A DNA stretch of 64,000 nucleotides from Clostridium paraputrificum (GCF_900447045.1 NZ_UAWH01000016.1:124001-188000); one strand, 5' to 3'; positions 17,931-28,940 are shown, counted from the stretch's first letter. Notes: generated by a model not told the origin, from the sequence alone. Numbers and translations are program-made.

Positions 17931-20570
17931 CTACTTTACTAAAGATTCTACTATTTCATAAACCTTATTCACTGCTTCATTTATCTTTTCAGGGTTCTTA
18001 CCGCCGGCTTGAGCCATATCTGGTCTACCGCCTCCCCCTCCTCCAACTATTGAAGCAACTTCTTTTATTACCTTTCCACAATGTACACCTAATTGAACGC
18101 TATCCTTAGTAGCCATTGCAACTAAATTAACTTTTCCACCTACATTACTAATAAGTACCACTATGCCTGACTGAACTTTGTCTCTTATTTTATCTGCTAA
18201 ATCTCTTAAAGCATTTCCATCAACATCCTCTAATGCATATGAAACAACCTTAACTCCATTTATTTCTTTAACAGAATTTAAAATATCATCTTCAGCTCCC
18301 ATAGTTAACTTACTCTTAAGTTCAGAAATTTCTTTCTCTTTTTCCTTAAGTTCAGCATTACTATTAGAAATTCTATTTAGTATTTCCTTTTCACTACATT
18401 TTAAAGCATGACAAGCATCTATAAGAAGCTTTTGTTTATCTTCAACATATTTAATTGCATTAAATCCTGTTAAAGCTTCAATTCTTCTAATTCCAGCTGC
18501 AACACCAGCTTCACTAACTATCTTAAATAGTCCTATTTCACCAGAATTATGCACATGAGTTCCACCACAAAGTTCTTTAGAGAATTCTCCAACACCTACT
18601 ACTCTTACCTTATCCCCGTATTTATCGTCGAATAAAGCCATTGCTCCTGATCCCCTTGCTTCATCTAGTGTCATTAAATTAGTTCCAACATTATAAACTT
18701 CCATAATCTTTTCATTTACTAATGTTTCTACCTTTTCTAACTCTTCCTTACTTAATCCTTGGAAGTGAGTAAAGTCAAATCTTAATCTTTCATCATCTAC
18801 ATATGAACCAGCTTGATTAATATGATCTCCAACAACCTTCTTTAATGCACTGTGTAGCATATGAGTTGCTGTATGGTTCTTACAAATGTTACTTCTTCTA
18901 ATTCTATTTACTTCTAAAGTAACCTTTGAACCTACTTTAACAGTTCCTTCTTCAACTTTAATATATTGAACAGTCTTACCACCAACATTTTTCTTTGTAT
19001 CAAATACAACTATCTTAAATCCTTCACCATGGATTATACCCTTATCTCCAACTTGACCACCCATTTCAGCATAAAATGGTGTCTTATCTGAAACTAAGTA
19101 TCCTTTTTCTCCTTCTGATAATTCTTCTCTAAAATCATTATCATCAGCTAAAACTAATACTTCACCTTCACAAGTAAGAGTTTCATATCCTAAGAATTCA
19201 CTTTCTACTGCAGCATCAATCTTATTTATTGGAAGTTCATCACTACCCATGTAAGAAGATTCCCCTCTTGCATTTCTAGCTCTTGTTCTTTGGTCTTCCA
19301 TTTCTTTATCAAAAGCTTCTCTATCAACTTTTAATGACTTTTCTTCACATATTTCCTCTGTAAGTTCATATGGGAATCCAAATGTATCATAAAGCTTAAA
19401 TGCCTTTTCTCCATCAAGAGTATCTTTTCCTTCTTTGATTAATTCATCAATATATCCAAGTAAAATATTCATTCCCGAATCAATAGTTTCATTGAATCTT
19501 TCCTCTTCTAATGTAACCATCTTTTTAATATAATCTTGGTTTTCTTTTAATTCTGGATAAGCTGGTGCATAGTTTTCTACAACTGAATCAACTACATCCT
19601 TTAAGAATATCCCCTTAATTCCAAGTAATCTTCCATGTCTTGCAGCTCTTCTAAGAAGCCTTCTAAGCACATAACCTCTTCCTTCATTACTTGGTGATAC
19701 ACCATCAGATATTAACATAGTTACAGCTTTTACATGATCAGTAATTATTCTTAAAGATACATCTTTATTAGAATTTTCTCCATACTTAACTCCTGATAAT
19801 TCACTTACTTTAGCTAAAATATTTTTAACTGTATCTATTTCAAATATATTATCTACGCCTTGCATTATAGTTGCAATTCTTTCTAATCCCATTCCAGTAT
19901 CTATGTTAGGATGCTCTAATCTGTTGTAATTTCCTTCTTCGTCCTTATCAAATTGTGTAAATACTAAGTTCCAGAACTCAACTACTCTGTCTTCATCTGC
20001 AGCCTTTAAGAAATCTTCCACATTAGTTATTACACCTTCACCTCTATCAAAGTGAATTTCTGTACAAGGTCCGCATGGTCCAACTCCAATTTCCCAGAAG
20101 TTATCATCCTTACCTAATCTGAAAATTCTGTTTGGATCCACATCAGTTTTGCTCTTCCAAATTTCAAAAGCTTCATCATCTTCTAAGTAGATAGTTACAT
20201 AAAGCTTATCCTTTGGAATTTGAAGAACCTCTGTAATAAACTCCCAAGCCCATGGAATTATTTCTTCCTTAAAATAATCCCCAAAAGAGAAATTTCCAAG
20301 CATCTCAAAGAAAGTACCATGTCTCGAAGTCTTACCTACGTTTTCAATATCACCTGTTCTAATACATTTTTGACAAGTTGTTACTCTTCTTCTTGGTGGT
20401 TCTTGAAGACCTGTAAAATACGGCTTAAGAGGAGCCATTCCAGCATTTATTAATAATAAGCTTTTATCATTCTTAGGAACTAAAGAAAAACTCTTCATTC
20501 TTAAGTGATCTTTACTTTCAAAAAACTTTAAAAACTCTTCTCTTAGATCGTTTGTTCCAATATTTTTCAT
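17931..20570 (-). CDS. alaS: Alanyl-tRNA synthetase
   Basis: Class II synthetase charging tRNA-Ala. The catalytic domain opens with [15 protein letters not shown], with motif 2 around [19 protein letters not shown]. The editing domain has [15 protein letters not shown] and the zinc-type [16 protein letters not shown]. The C-terminal domain ends with [15 protein letters not shown]. The open frame extends to 20585, but GGAGG stands 8 bases before the ATG at 20570 (879 residues). Expression is expected to follow tRNA-Ala charging through the T-box leader upstream. Confidence 0.98.
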   Translation of the reverse strand: MKNIGTNDLREEFLKFFESKDHLRMKSFSLVPKNDKSLLLINAGMAPLKPYFTGLQEPPRRRVTTCQKCIRTGDIENVGKTSRHGTFFEMLGNFSFGDYFKEEIIPWAWEFITEVLQIPKDKLYVTIYLEDDEAFEIWKSKTDVDPNRIFRLGKDDNFWEIGVGPCGPCTEIHFDRGEGVITNVEDFLKAADEDRVVEFWNLVFTQFDKDEEGNYNRLEHPNIDTGMGLERIATIMQGVDNIFEIDTVKNILAKVSELSGVKYGENSNKDVSLRIITDHVKAVTMLISDGVSPSNEGRGYVLRRLLRRAARHGRLLGIKGIFLKDVVDSVVENYAPAYPELKENQDYIKKMVTLEEERFNETIDSGMNILLGYIDELIKEGKDTLDGEKAFKLYDTFGFPYELTEEICEEKSLKVDREAFDKEMEDQRTRARNARGESSYMGSDELPINKIDAAVESEFLGYETLTCEGEVLVLADDNDFREELSEGEKGYLVSDKTPFYAEMGGQVGDKGIIHGEGFKIVVFDTKKNVGGKTVQYIKVEEGTVKVGSKVTLEVNRIRRSNICKNHTATHMLHSALKKVVGDHINQAGSYVDDERLRFDFTHFQGLSKEELEKVETLVNEKIMEVYNVGTNLMTLDEARGSGAMALFDDKYGDKVRVVGVGEFSKELCGGTHVHNSGEIGLFKIVSEAGVAAGIRRIEALTGFNAIKYVEDKQKLLIDACHALKCSEKEILNRISNSNAELKEKEKEISELKSKLTMGAEDDILNSVKEINGVKVVSYALEDVDGNALRDLADKIRDKVQSGIVVLISNVGGKVNLVAMATKDSVQLGVHCGKVIKEVASIVGGGGGGRPDMAQAGGKNPEKINEAVNKVYEIVESLVK

Positions 20571-20600
20571 ATTAATTACCTCCATCTAAATTTAAATATA

Positions 20601-20818
20601 AAAAAGCCTTTCATCCCTAAAAATAAGGGACGAAAGGCTAAACTTCCGCGGTACCACCCTAATTACGCACAAAATAAAATGCATCACTTAGTATACTTAT
20701 AGCTCCAAGGCAGCTTCGAAACTTTTTCTAGAAAGTTTTCACCAACCACTTTCTCTCTAAATAGAAAAACAAAATCTACTAATCCTCTTCACAGCTTAAT
20801 ATTAATTTTTCATCTCAA
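20601..20818 (-). promoter_or_regulatory. T-box leader of alaS (tRNA-Ala responsive)
   Basis: The minus-strand transcript contains the invariant T-box AGGGTGGTACCGCGG (20646-20660). Next comes a terminator hairpin with 14-base arms 20626-20639 and 20605-20618 and a TTTTTTATATTT tail. Upstream, Stem I features are visible: GAAGAGGATTAGTAGA, the AG-bulge/distal-loop region, and a likely specifier GCT (Ala codon, 20712-20714) in GAAGCTGCC. Uncharged tRNA-Ala should pair its UGGN end with the T-box and favour antitermination. Specifier placement is by eye. Confidence 0.93.
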
Positions 20819-20847
20819 ATTATATTTTATATAGAGAATTATGTCAA
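20819..20847 (-). promoter_or_regulatory. SigA-type promoter of the alaS T-box leader
   Basis: Minus strand: TTGACA (20842-20847), a 17-base spacer and TATAAT (20819-20824), both hexamers at consensus. The T-box leader starts right after it. Confidence 0.9.
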
Positions 20848-20874
20848 TATTTTTGTATTCTTTATGGATTACAT

Positions 20875-21906
20875 CTAAAATATATAGTAATTGATATCTT
20901 CATATATAACCTTAATTATAACCCCTATTGGAACAGCTAATATCATCCCCACAAATCCACAAAAACTTTCTCCTATAAGCAGTAGTATTATAATTACTAA
21001 AGGATGCATGTTGGTGCTATTTCCTGTAATCTTTGGCGAAAGAATATTACCTTCCACCTGTTGTATTATTAAAATAGCCAATGCCGCCCATAACGCTTTA
21101 GTTGGAGATTCTAAGAAAGCTATAAAAACTACTGGCACTGCCCCAAAAATAGGACCAAAGTAAGGTATTATATTAAAAATACCATTTAATATAGATAGCC
21201 ATAAAGGAAATTTTACTCTTATCAAAATCAAAGCTATAAATGTTATTACACCAACAATTAAGGATAATAATAGCTGCCCTACAATATAACTTTCTAATAG
21301 CTTATTTATATCCTTAATAATCTTTTTAACCAATTCCCTTTTTTTAATTGGTATAAGTAAAGAACATTTATTCCATATAAATTCATCATCTGCCAAAAAG
21401 TAATATGTAATAACTGGCACTACTGCAAAGCTCATAATATTCTCACTAAATGTAATAATATACCCCACTATACTTCCTGAAAACGAATTTATAAATGAGG
21501 ATATTTTTTCTTTACCATCTTCATACAAGAACTTGAGAAATGTAGAGTTCCCTATATTAGACGTAAGAAAAAAATCTTCTATAGACTCCGTTAATTTATT
21601 TATCATTGGCCCAATATTATTCATTTCTTTAAACATTGTAGGTATTAATAGAACTATAGAAAGTATAGCTATAATTAGTATTCCTAAAATAATTATTAAT
21701 GCTACCTTTTTCTCTTTTATCTTAGTATGTTTTGCAATATATATTTTTAAAGGCTTTAATATGTAAGATATAATAAAGGATAGAAGTATTAAATTAAATA
21801 TTTTTCTTATATTTAAATTAAATATATATATGGCTATTAAAACTAGAACTACTATACATAAACTAAGTTTTATAATTATATTTTTATGCTTTTTTATAAT
21901 ATTCAT
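20875..21906 (-). CDS. AI-2E family (PerM/TqsA-type) membrane transporter
   Basis: Polytopic inner-membrane protein of 343 residues with about eight hydrophobic segments (e.g. IIKLSLCIVVLVLIAIYIF, VALIIILGILIIAILSIVLL). It has the family's conserved C-terminal stretch (IPYFGPIFGAVPVVFIAF and VEGNILSPKITGNSTNMHP). Substrates vary in this family (autoinducer-2 export, Na+/H+ exchange, osmolytes) and cannot be assigned here. The start codon overlaps the last 23 bases of the upstream PRC-barrel gene, so the two are probably translationally coupled. Confidence 0.88.
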   Translation of the reverse strand: MNIIKKHKNIIIKLSLCIVVLVLIAIYIFNLNIRKIFNLILLSFIISYILKPLKIYIAKHTKIKEKKVALIIILGILIIAILSIVLLIPTMFKEMNNIGPMINKLTESIEDFFLTSNIGNSTFLKFLYEDGKEKISSFINSFSGSIVGYIITFSENIMSFAVVPVITYYFLADDEFIWNKCSLLIPIKKRELVKKIIKDINKLLESYIVGQLLLSLIVGVITFIALILIRVKFPLWLSILNGIFNIIPYFGPIFGAVPVVFIAFLESPTKALWAALAILIIQQVEGNILSPKITGNSTNMHPLVIIILLLIGESFCGFVGMILAVPIGVIIKVIYEDINYYIF

Positions 21907-22384
21907 TATTATTCACTTCACGAGGTATATTTTTAACTATTACATTAGAATCACCTAAATATAAAATGCAGTCTTCTCCCAAAATAGACTGATTAATTAA
22001 AATAACTTCACGTCCATATATCAATTTATCAATTATGCCTGCACCAACTATTATACCTTTTATGGAATAATCATCCTCCTTTATTAAGACATCCTCAACA
22101 ACACCTTTTATAGTTCCATACCTATTAATTACTTCCATTCCTATTATCTCAGATATCTTTAGCCCTTCTCCTTTTATACATCCCTTCACTAATATATCAT
22201 CATCTATATTTAGGATTCCATCAATTGGAGTATAATTATTCTTCAATCTCAAGGAGTACCCCCCTACTGCTAGCCCAATTACTTTTCCCTTGTAGAAATC
22301 AATAAATATATCTCTTACAGAACCTAATTTCTTTCCTTTTATATCATATACTGTCTTATAAAAAAAATCTTTAATCCTATACAT
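21884..22384 (-). CDS. PRC-barrel domain protein
   Basis: Small soluble protein (166 residues) with two PRC-barrel-like units: MYRIKDFFYKTVYDIKGKKLG (1-21 onward) and GMEVINRYGTIKGVVEDVLI (about 85-105). Clostridial proteins of this kind occur beside sporulation or membrane genes, but no reaction is known. Coupled to the AI-2E transporter gene by overlap. Confidence 0.8.
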   Translation of the reverse strand: MYRIKDFFYKTVYDIKGKKLGSVRDIFIDFYKGKVIGLAVGGYSLRLKNNYTPIDGILNIDDDILVKGCIKGEGLKISEIIGMEVINRYGTIKGVVEDVLIKEDDYSIKGIIVGAGIIDKLIYGREVILINQSILGEDCILYLGDSNVIVKNIPREVNNNEYYKKA

Positions 22385-22441
22385 CTCAATTCCCCTTTCA
22401 TCAAATACAGGAATAGTTTACCCATTATGGTATTTTTGATA

Positions 22442-22486
22442 CAAAAAAAGAGACTGTATTAATAATAATTTTACTAATACAGTCTC
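22442..22486 (-). terminator. Terminator after mnmA
   Basis: Perfect 12-base arms 22450-22461 and 22475-22486 (GAGACTGTATTA and its complement). T runs on both sides make it bidirectional by shape. It ends the iscR-iscS-iscU-mnmA transcript. Confidence 0.9.
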
Positions 22487-22497
22487 ATTTTTTGCAG

Positions 22498-23574
22498 CTA
22501 TAATATTTTTTCAATTATCCCCCCGCCAACTACAATATTACCGTCATAGAATACTACTGACTGTCCTTTTGTAATAGCTCTTTGTTTATCTTTAAATGAT
22601 ACTCTAACTTTACCATTCTTTTCAGGGTATAAAACAGCCTCTGCTGGTCTTGCAGAATATCTAACCTTTGCAGTTACTTTTAACTCACTCTGAAGATTAT
22701 CAAAGGGAATAAAGTTAACATCCTTAGCTAATAAATCTGTTTTAAATATATCTTCTTCAGGACCAATTACAACTTCATTTGTCTTTGGTCTAATATCAGT
22801 TACAAAAACAGGTCTTCCTAAGGATAGTCCTAATCCTTTTCTTTGACCAATAGTATAATATACTATTCCTTTATGTTTTCCTAATACATTTCCTTCTTTA
22901 TCAACAAAGTTTCCTGGTTTTATTTTTCCAGGCTTAGCTTCTAAGATAAATCTTCCATGGTTGTTATCGGGAATAAAACATATTTCTTCACTATCTTTTT
23001 TGTTATGAACAGCTAATCCTATTTCCTTAGCTATTTCTCTTATTTTATCCTTAGTATATTCTCCACAAGGCATTAATGTATGTTCTAATTGATCTTGTGT
23101 AAAATTATATAAAGCATAAGTTTGGTCTTTCTTATCATCATCAGATTTAATTAGAAGGTATCTTCCATCTTCTTCTACAATCTTAGCATAGTGTCCTGTT
23201 GCAACATATTCTGCACCTATACCTCTAGCTTTTCTAAGTAAAGCATCAAACTTTATATGCTTATTACAAGCAATACATGGATTAGGAGTTTTTCCAACCA
23301 TATATTCATCTATAAAATAATCAATTACCTTTTCTTTAAATATATCTTTAAAATTCAACACATAAAAAGGTATACCTATTCTATCACAAACTCTTCTAGC
23401 ATCTTCTACAGCAGAAAGTGAACAACACCCACCTTCATTTTCTATAGTTTCATCATCGTCTGGTGACATTCTTAAAGTTATACCTATAACATCATATCCT
23501 TGTTCTTTTAAAAGATAAGCAGCGACGGAGCTATCAACTCCGCCACTCATACCTACAACTACTTTTTTCTTCAT
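22498..23574 (-). CDS. mnmA: tRNA-specific 2-thiouridylase MnmA
   Basis: Adenylates and thiolates U34 of tRNA-Lys, -Glu and -Gln using persulfide sulfur from a cysteine desulfurase. The PP-loop is [15 protein letters not shown] at the N-terminus. Catalytic cysteines lie in [13 protein letters not shown] and [10 protein letters not shown]. The GQRKGLG motif is present and the C-terminal beta-barrel ends in [14 protein letters not shown]. 358 residues. It is the last gene of the isc run, so the sulfur donor IscS is encoded two genes upstream. Confidence 0.97.
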   Translation of the reverse strand: MKKKVVVGMSGGVDSSVAAYLLKEQGYDVIGITLRMSPDDDETIENEGGCCSLSAVEDARRVCDRIGIPFYVLNFKDIFKEKVIDYFIDEYMVGKTPNPCIACNKHIKFDALLRKARGIGAEYVATGHYAKIVEEDGRYLLIKSDDDKKDQTYALYNFTQDQLEHTLMPCGEYTKDKIREIAKEIGLAVHNKKDSEEICFIPDNNHGRFILEAKPGKIKPGNFVDKEGNVLGKHKGIVYYTIGQRKGLGLSLGRPVFVTDIRPKTNEVVIGPEEDIFKTDLLAKDVNFIPFDNLQSELKVTAKVRYSARPAEAVLYPEKNGKVRVSFKDKQRAITKGQSVVFYDGNIVVGGGIIEKIL

Positions 23575-23583
23575 AGACTACTC

Positions 23584-24021
23584 CTATTCTTCTCCATGAA
23601 CGTGATCGTGTAAATCATCTCCATGCTCTTCGAAATCCCAAAGTTCCATTCCTTTGCTCTTTCTGTAGTCATTAATTGCCTTGTGTATAGCTTCTTCTGC
23701 TAATACTGAACAGTGCATTTTTACTGGTGGAAGTCCATCTAAAGCTTCTGCAACTGCTTTGTTTGATAGCTCCCAAGCTTCATCTATATGTTTACCCTTA
23801 ATTAGTTCAGTTGCCATTGATGATGATGCTATAGCAGAACCACAACCAAATGTCTTAAACTTAACATCTTCTATAATTCCGTTATCATTTACCTTTAAGT
23901 AAATCTTCATTATATCTCCGCACTTAGCGTTTCCTACTTCACCTACACCATTTGCGTCTTCAATTTCTCCTACGTTTCTTGGATTTCTGAAATGATCCAT
24001 AACCTTATCTGTATATATCAT
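23584..24021 (-). CDS. iscU: Iron-sulfur cluster scaffold IscU/NifU N-terminal type
   Basis: Scaffold on which Fe-S clusters are assembled before transfer. The three ligand cysteines are in GNAKCGDIMKIYLKV, KTFGCGSAIASSSMATELIKG and PPVKMHCSVLAEEAIHKAI. The 145-residue length fits a NifU-like N-domain with a short His/Asp/Glu-rich tail (EEHGDDLHDHVHGEE). Begins 3 bases after the iscS stop. Confidence 0.95.
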   Translation of the reverse strand: MIYTDKVMDHFRNPRNVGEIEDANGVGEVGNAKCGDIMKIYLKVNDNGIIEDVKFKTFGCGSAIASSSMATELIKGKHIDEAWELSNKAVAEALDGLPPVKMHCSVLAEEAIHKAINDYRKSKGMELWDFEEHGDDLHDHVHGEE

Positions 24022-24023
24022 AA

Positions 24024-25205
24024 TTATCTTACTCCTCTCTTAATGAAATCTTCCCATAATGGTGACATATCTCTTAATCTTTTAATGATTGGTGGTAATA
24101 CTTCTATTACATAGTTAACATCTTCTTCTGTTGAAGCATCACCTAATGTTAATCTTAATGATCCATGAGCTTTTTCATGTGGAAGCCCTATAGCTAATAA
24201 AACATGTGATGGATCAAGTGATCCTGATGTACATGCACTACCACTTGAAGCACAAACTCCCTCAAAGTCTAATGAAAGCAATATTGATTCTCCTTCAATA
24301 AATTCAAATCCAATATTAACGTTACCTGGTAATCTCTTATCACCAGTTGGTCCATTAAGCTTTGAATATGGAATCTTTAATAAGCCTTCTATTAATTTAT
24401 CTCTTAATGCTGTCATTTTATCTACATGTTCTTGTAGATTTTCAGTAGCAAGTTCAATAGCTTTTCCAAGCCCTACGATACCAGCAATATTTTCAGTACC
24501 TGCTCTTCTAGCTCTTTCCTGTCCACCACCGTGAATTAAATTATGTATTCTAACACCCTTCTTTATATAAAGAGCTCCTACACCCTTTGGTCCATATATC
24601 TTATGTCCCGCTAAAGATAACAAATCAATATTCATATCCTTAACATCAATTTCTATATTACCAATTGCTTGGACAGCATCAGTGTGGAATAAAACCTTCT
24701 TTTCTCTACATATAGCTCCAATTTCTTTAATTGGTTCAATAGTACCTATTTCATTATTAGCAAACATTACAGAAACTAAAATTGTTTTATCTGTAATTGC
24801 ATTTCTTACATCTTCTGGATTAACAAAACCTTCGCTATCAACATCTAGGTATGTAACTTCAAATCCGTTCTTTTCTAAATATTCACATGTATGCAACACA
24901 GCATGATGCTCAATTTTAGTTGTTATTATATGGTTACCTTTATTCTTATACGCTGAAGCTATTCCTTTAATTGCCCAGTTATCGGCTTCTGAGCCTCCAC
25001 CTGTAAAGTATACTTCATTTATATCACAATTAAGGGCCTTTGAAACTTGGCCTCTAGCCTTATCTACAGATCTCTTAGTAATTCTTGATATTTCATAAAA
25101 TGAAGATGGGTTACCAAATTTACCTGTGAAGTATGGTAACATTTCTTCTAAGACCTCTGGCTTAACAAAAGTTGTTGCAGCATAATCCATATACACTGTA
25201 TTCAT
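24024..25205 (-). CDS. iscS: Cysteine desulfurase IscS/NifS
   Basis: PLP enzyme that takes sulfur from cysteine for Fe-S clusters and tRNA thiolation. Key features are the [19 protein letters not shown]-terminus, the PLP contact region [12 protein letters not shown], the PLP lysine in [13 protein letters not shown], and the active-site cysteine in [21 protein letters not shown]. 393 residues. The group-I type loop and its neighbours (iscR, iscU, mnmA) support the housekeeping role. Confidence 0.96.
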   Translation of the reverse strand: MNTVYMDYAATTFVKPEVLEEMLPYFTGKFGNPSSFYEISRITKRSVDKARGQVSKALNCDINEVYFTGGGSEADNWAIKGIASAYKNKGNHIITTKIEHHAVLHTCEYLEKNGFEVTYLDVDSEGFVNPEDVRNAITDKTILVSVMFANNEIGTIEPIKEIGAICREKKVLFHTDAVQAIGNIEIDVKDMNIDLLSLAGHKIYGPKGVGALYIKKGVRIHNLIHGGGQERARRAGTENIAGIVGLGKAIELATENLQEHVDKMTALRDKLIEGLLKIPYSKLNGPTGDKRLPGNVNIGFEFIEGESILLSLDFEGVCASSGSACTSGSLDPSHVLLAIGLPHEKAHGSLRLTLGDASTEEDVNYVIEVLPPIIKRLRDMSPLWEDFIKRGVR

Positions 25206-25217
25206 GTTTCTTCACCT

Positions 25218-25661
25218 CTATAATTTAAGTTTTAATGATTCGTTATTTGTCTTGATTCTTTCATAGTCATTTACTATATCTTGAAGAGTTACTGACTTCA
25301 TTACATCATCAATACTGTTTTTAATCTTTGCCCAAAGTAATCTTGTAGCACAACAATCAAGATTATCACAAGAAACACCATCAATGCATTCTGCAATTTC
25401 AATTGGCCCTTCAAGTACATACATAATTTCAGCTACAGTAATATCTTTAGGTTCTCTACTTAAAACATACCCTCCTTGAGCACCTCTAATACTTGTTATT
25501 AGCTTTGCTTTTCTTAATGGGGAAAATAATTGTTCTAAGTAATATTCAGATATATTTTGTCTTTTTGAAATAGTTTTAATTGATAAAGGCGCTCCACCGT
25601 AATTAATAGCAAGTTCAACCATTGCTTTTACTCCATAACGCCCCTTAGTTGAAAGTTTCAT
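25218..25661 (-). CDS. iscR: Rrf2-family regulator, IscR type
   Basis: Winged-helix repressor of the isc operon, probably sensing a [2Fe-2S] cluster. The N-terminal helices (KLSTKGRYGVKAMVELAI) and recognition region (ISEYYLEQLFSPLRKAKLI, SIRGAQGGYVLS) are typical. Three cysteines in IAECIDGVSCDNLDCCATR correspond to the cluster ligands of IscR. The frame opens at a GTG at 25670, but the GAGGTG site lies across that codon and leads to the ATG at 25661 (147 residues). Leads iscS by 13 bases. Confidence 0.9.
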   Translation of the reverse strand: MKLSTKGRYGVKAMVELAINYGGAPLSIKTISKRQNISEYYLEQLFSPLRKAKLITSIRGAQGGYVLSREPKDITVAEIMYVLEGPIEIAECIDGVSCDNLDCCATRLLWAKIKNSIDDVMKSVTLQDIVNDYERIKTNNESLKLKL

Positions 25662-25709
25662 TCTCTTCACCTCTTAATGTTGAGTAAATTACTATGCTTT
25701 ACATTTCAT

Positions 25710-25738
25710 ATCATAGCAAAACACTCGGACATTGTCAA
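25710..25738 (-). promoter_or_regulatory. Promoter of iscR-iscS-iscU-mnmA
   Basis: Minus strand: TTGACA (25733-25738), 17 bases and TATGAT (25710-25715). The 15 bases inside the spacer (GTCCGAGTGTTTTGC) could hold an Rrf2/IscR operator, but I cannot confirm one without comparison. Confidence 0.8.
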
Positions 25739-25757
25739 TAATCTAAATACATCAATA

Positions 25758-25786
25758 TTTACTTTACTCAAATATAATTTTATAAT
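25758..25786 (+). promoter_or_regulatory. Candidate promoter of the chitinase gene
   Basis: Plus strand: TTTACT (25758-25763), 17 bases and a perfect TATAAT (25781-25786), 29 bases before the chitinase ATG. It lies back to back with the iscR promoter. Confidence 0.6.
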
Positions 25787-25815
25787 TAGTTGTAATAATA
25801 TGTAAGGAGGGCTCT

Positions 25816-27561
25816 ATGAAAAAGAAATTATTAATATCTGCATCTATTGCACTTATACTATGCTTAAGCCTATTTATCTCCTATAGAAATATAACAAAAA
25901 ATAACTTCAATAATAATTCTACTGTAAATGAAGAAGTCTCTAATAATTCTGCCACAAACCAAAACAATACATATAATAACAACAAAAATATTATTATGTA
26001 CTTTCCTAATTGGGGAGTTTACAGTGAATCTCACAATAATCTTACTGTTGGAGATATTCCCTGGGACAAGGTTACAGTTATAAATCATGCTTTCTTTACT
26101 GTATCTAAAGAATTTAAATTAGAGTCTACAGATAAGGATGCTGATTTTGAAAAATTCTTTCCCAATTCAGAAGGATGGAATCAAGATCAACTTAGGGGAC
26201 ATATTGGTGAATATAAATACTATAAATCCAAATACCCTAATGTAAAAGTCCTTATATCTGTTGGTGGTTGGACACGTGGAGAAAACTTTCATGATATGTC
26301 AAAAACAAAGGAAAATAGAAAAATATTTATTGATAGTATAATAGATTTCCTAAAAAAATATCCCTTTATTGATGGTATAGATATAGACTGGGAGTATCCA
26401 GGGGAAAATCGTGAAAAAGACCCTAATGATGAATATGATAAAGGATGCCCAGGTGGACCAGAAGATAAAGAAAACTTCACCCTTTTACTTAAAGAAATAA
26501 GACAAGCTTATAATGATAACAATTTTTCTAATAAAATGCTTACTATAGCCAACGCTGGAAATTATGAAAAACTTCAACTTCAAGAGCCTGATAAATATAT
26601 AAAATATTTAGATTTCATTAATGTAATGACTTACGATTTTCATGGTGCTTTTGAAAGTAAAACCAATCATCACTCTCCTATCTACTACAATGATGATGAC
26701 CCTACTAGATATAATAAATATACTTTCTGTGCTGAAGATGCTTTGAAAATGTATGTTAAGGAATATAATATTCCTACTGAAAAATTAAATGTAGGATCAC
26801 CATTTTATTCAAGAGGATGGAGTGAAGTAGATGATTCTACTGGTACAAATGGTTTATTTTCAACTGCTACAAAAGCATATAAAGGTTCATGGGATAGCGC
26901 AACAAGCCCTGGTGGTCAAATACCATGGTTTCAAATAAAAGAAATGGAAAACAAAGACGGATGGAAAAAGTACTGGGATGATAAAGCTAAAGTTCCTTAT
27001 TTATATAATAAGAATTTAAAATCTATGATTACATATGAGGATGAAAAATCCCTAAAAGAAAGGTGTAACTTTGTAATAAAGAATAATTATGGAGGAATAA
27101 TTGTCTGGGAAATAACTGGTGATGATAAGAGCAAAAATTTCCCTCTAACCACTCTTCTATGGGAAAGCCTTGGTAAAACAACTGAAACTTCTACTGAGAA
27201 TAATTCATCTATTAAAGATAATGAAGAAAATATTAATGAAGAAGTTATGAATAACAATTTAGATGGTTTTAATATAAACTTTGAAGTGACTTCAGATTGG
27301 ACTTCTGGTGCAAATTGGTCTATGGCTATTGAGAACAATAGTGGTAAGGATATTTCTTCATGGAAAGTATCCTTTGATTTTGACAAGAAGCTTTCTCAAT
27401 GTTGGGAAGGAGTACTTGCCTCCTCTGGTAATACCTACACTATATCTAACCCAAGTTGGGGCGGAAGCATTAAAGACGGTAGTTCCATTACAGTAAATGG
27501 AGCTTGTGAAGGTAATTCCAAGGACCTTAAAATTAAAAATATTAAAATAGAAGTGAACTAA
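25816..27561 (+). CDS. Secreted or anchored GH18 chitinase with C-terminal carbohydrate-binding module
   Basis: Hydrolyses beta-1,4-GlcNAc polymers outside the cell. A Lys-rich N-terminus and hydrophobic stretch (LLISASIALILCLSLFISY, 5-23) form a signal peptide or anchor. A low-complexity Asn/Thr linker leads to the GH18 barrel (about 57-450). The substrate motif KVLISVGGW lies near 144-152, and the catalytic signature DGIDIDWE (186-193) has E193 as acid/base. The last ~95 residues form a CBM2-like domain with conserved tryptophans (WTSGANWSMAIENNSG, CWEG, NPSWGG). AAGGAGGG site 6 bases before the ATG. One of very few plus-strand genes; monocistronic. Confidence 0.9.
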   Translation: MKKKLLISASIALILCLSLFISYRNITKNNFNNNSTVNEEVSNNSATNQNNTYNNNKNIIMYFPNWGVYSESHNNLTVGDIPWDKVTVINHAFFTVSKEFKLESTDKDADFEKFFPNSEGWNQDQLRGHIGEYKYYKSKYPNVKVLISVGGWTRGENFHDMSKTKENRKIFIDSIIDFLKKYPFIDGIDIDWEYPGENREKDPNDEYDKGCPGGPEDKENFTLLLKEIRQAYNDNNFSNKMLTIANAGNYEKLQLQEPDKYIKYLDFINVMTYDFHGAFESKTNHHSPIYYNDDDPTRYNKYTFCAEDALKMYVKEYNIPTEKLNVGSPFYSRGWSEVDDSTGTNGLFSTATKAYKGSWDSATSPGGQIPWFQIKEMENKDGWKKYWDDKAKVPYLYNKNLKSMITYEDEKSLKERCNFVIKNNYGGIIVWEITGDDKSKNFPLTTLLWESLGKTTETSTENNSSIKDNEENINEEVMNNNLDGFNINFEVTSDWTSGANWSMAIENNSGKDISSWKVSFDFDKKLSQCWEGVLASSGNTYTISNPSWGGSIKDGSSITVNGACEGNSKDLKIKNIKIEVN

Positions 27562-27566
27562 AATAA

Positions 27567-27604
27567 AAGGAGATATTGCAAACTATGTTTAGCTATATCT
27601 CCTT
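27567..27604. terminator. Bidirectional terminator between convergent chitinase and rarA genes
   Basis: Perfect ten-base arms 27567-27576 and 27595-27604 (AAGGAGATAT/ATATCTCCTT). The minus-side tail TTTTATTTTAG is a good U-tract for rarA; the plus side is weaker (AATTTCTATTTT). Confidence 0.8.
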
Positions 27605-27609
27605 AATTT

Positions 27610-28881
27610 CTATTTTCCTTTAACTTTATCCCAATAATCCTTAGAGGTTCTTTCCATCTTGTTATCTCCATACTCATAATATACCTTATCTTTAATATTA
27701 TTAGGTAAATACTGTTGTTTAACATAATGGTTAGGATAACTATGAGGATATTTATATTCCACTCCTCTTCCTAATTTTGATGCTCCAGAATAATGTGCAT
27801 CTTTCAAATGAGGTGGTATATCATCAATAGATAGATTATCTAAATCCTTTAAGGCACCATCTATTGCATTAATTGCTGAATTTGATTTTGGTGATGTAGC
27901 CAGTAGTATAGTTGCCTCAGCTAGTGGAATCCTAGCTTCTGGAAAACCTAACTCCCTTGCTGAATCCACTAATGACTTTACTATTAATGCTCCTTGAGGA
28001 TATGCTAATCCTATATCCTCAGCTGCTATAACTTGAAGTCTTCTGCATATAGAAATTAAATCACCTGCTTTTATAAGTCTTGCTAAATAATGAATTGCAC
28101 CATCTGGGTCACTTCCCCTTATTGACTTTTGAAAAGCACTTAAGTAATCATAATGGCTATCTCCATTAATATCATAGGAAACCACCTTTGTTTGAGTAGA
28201 ATCTCTTGCAATTTCCTCATCTATGTATACTACTCCATCTTCATTAGGATTAGTTGACCTAATGGCAACCTCTAAACCATTAATAGATTTTCTTACATCT
28301 CCATTTGATGCTTTTGCAAAGTAATCTAAGGCTCCATCAGTAACTTCTAATAAAATTTCAGTATAGTCCTTTTGTTCAATTTGAATTGCTCTGCTTAATG
28401 CCTTTTTTATATCATCCTCACTTAATGGCTTAAACTCAAAAATAGTTGATCTACTTAATAAGGCTTTAAACACGTAATGATATGGGTTTTCTGTAGTTGA
28501 GGCGATTAAAGTAATTCTACCATCCTCTATGTATTCTAATAGGGACTGCTGTTGCTTTTTATTAAAATTCTGAATCTCATCTAGATACAGTAATACCCCT
28601 TCTCTTCCCATAAATGTATCTAAATCCTTACAAATATCTTGAATATCTTTTAAAGAGGCATTTGTTGCATTTAGTTTGTAAAACTGTTTATTAGCTTTTT
28701 TTGCAATTATGTTAGCTACAGTAGTCTTTCCTATACCTGGTGGCCCATAAAAAATCATATTGCTTATAGCTCCACTTTTCACCATTCTATCTAATATCCT
28801 ATTTTTACCTAGTATATGTTTCTGACCACATACATCCTTAAGTTCTGTGGGTCTAATCTTATCTGCTAATGGTTTATACAT
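27610..28881 (-). CDS. rarA: AAA+ replication-associated recombination ATPase RarA (MgsA/WRNIP1 family)
   Basis: Clamp-loader-like AAA+ protein acting at stalled forks. The N-terminus (LADKIRPTELKDVCGQKHIL) is the family signature. Walker A is YGPPGIGKTTVANII, Walker B is LLYLDEIQNFNKKQQ, and sensor 1 lies in ITLIASTTENPYH. The RarA C-terminal domain is typical (DPDGAIHYLARLIKAGD, IAAEDIGLAYPQ, HLKDAHYSGASKLG). 423 residues. Monocistronic. Confidence 0.94.
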   Translation of the reverse strand: MYKPLADKIRPTELKDVCGQKHILGKNRILDRMVKSGAISNMIFYGPPGIGKTTVANIIAKKANKQFYKLNATNASLKDIQDICKDLDTFMGREGVLLYLDEIQNFNKKQQQSLLEYIEDGRITLIASTTENPYHYVFKALLSRSTIFEFKPLSEDDIKKALSRAIQIEQKDYTEILLEVTDGALDYFAKASNGDVRKSINGLEVAIRSTNPNEDGVVYIDEEIARDSTQTKVVSYDINGDSHYDYLSAFQKSIRGSDPDGAIHYLARLIKAGDLISICRRLQVIAAEDIGLAYPQGALIVKSLVDSARELGFPEARIPLAEATILLATSPKSNSAINAIDGALKDLDNLSIDDIPPHLKDAHYSGASKLGRGVEYKYPHSYPNHYVKQQYLPNNIKDKVYYEYGDNKMERTSKDYWDKVKGK

Positions 28882-28940
28882 CTCTATCTCTACCTTTACT
28901 TTAAATATATATAAATCATATCATAATTTAACACATGAAT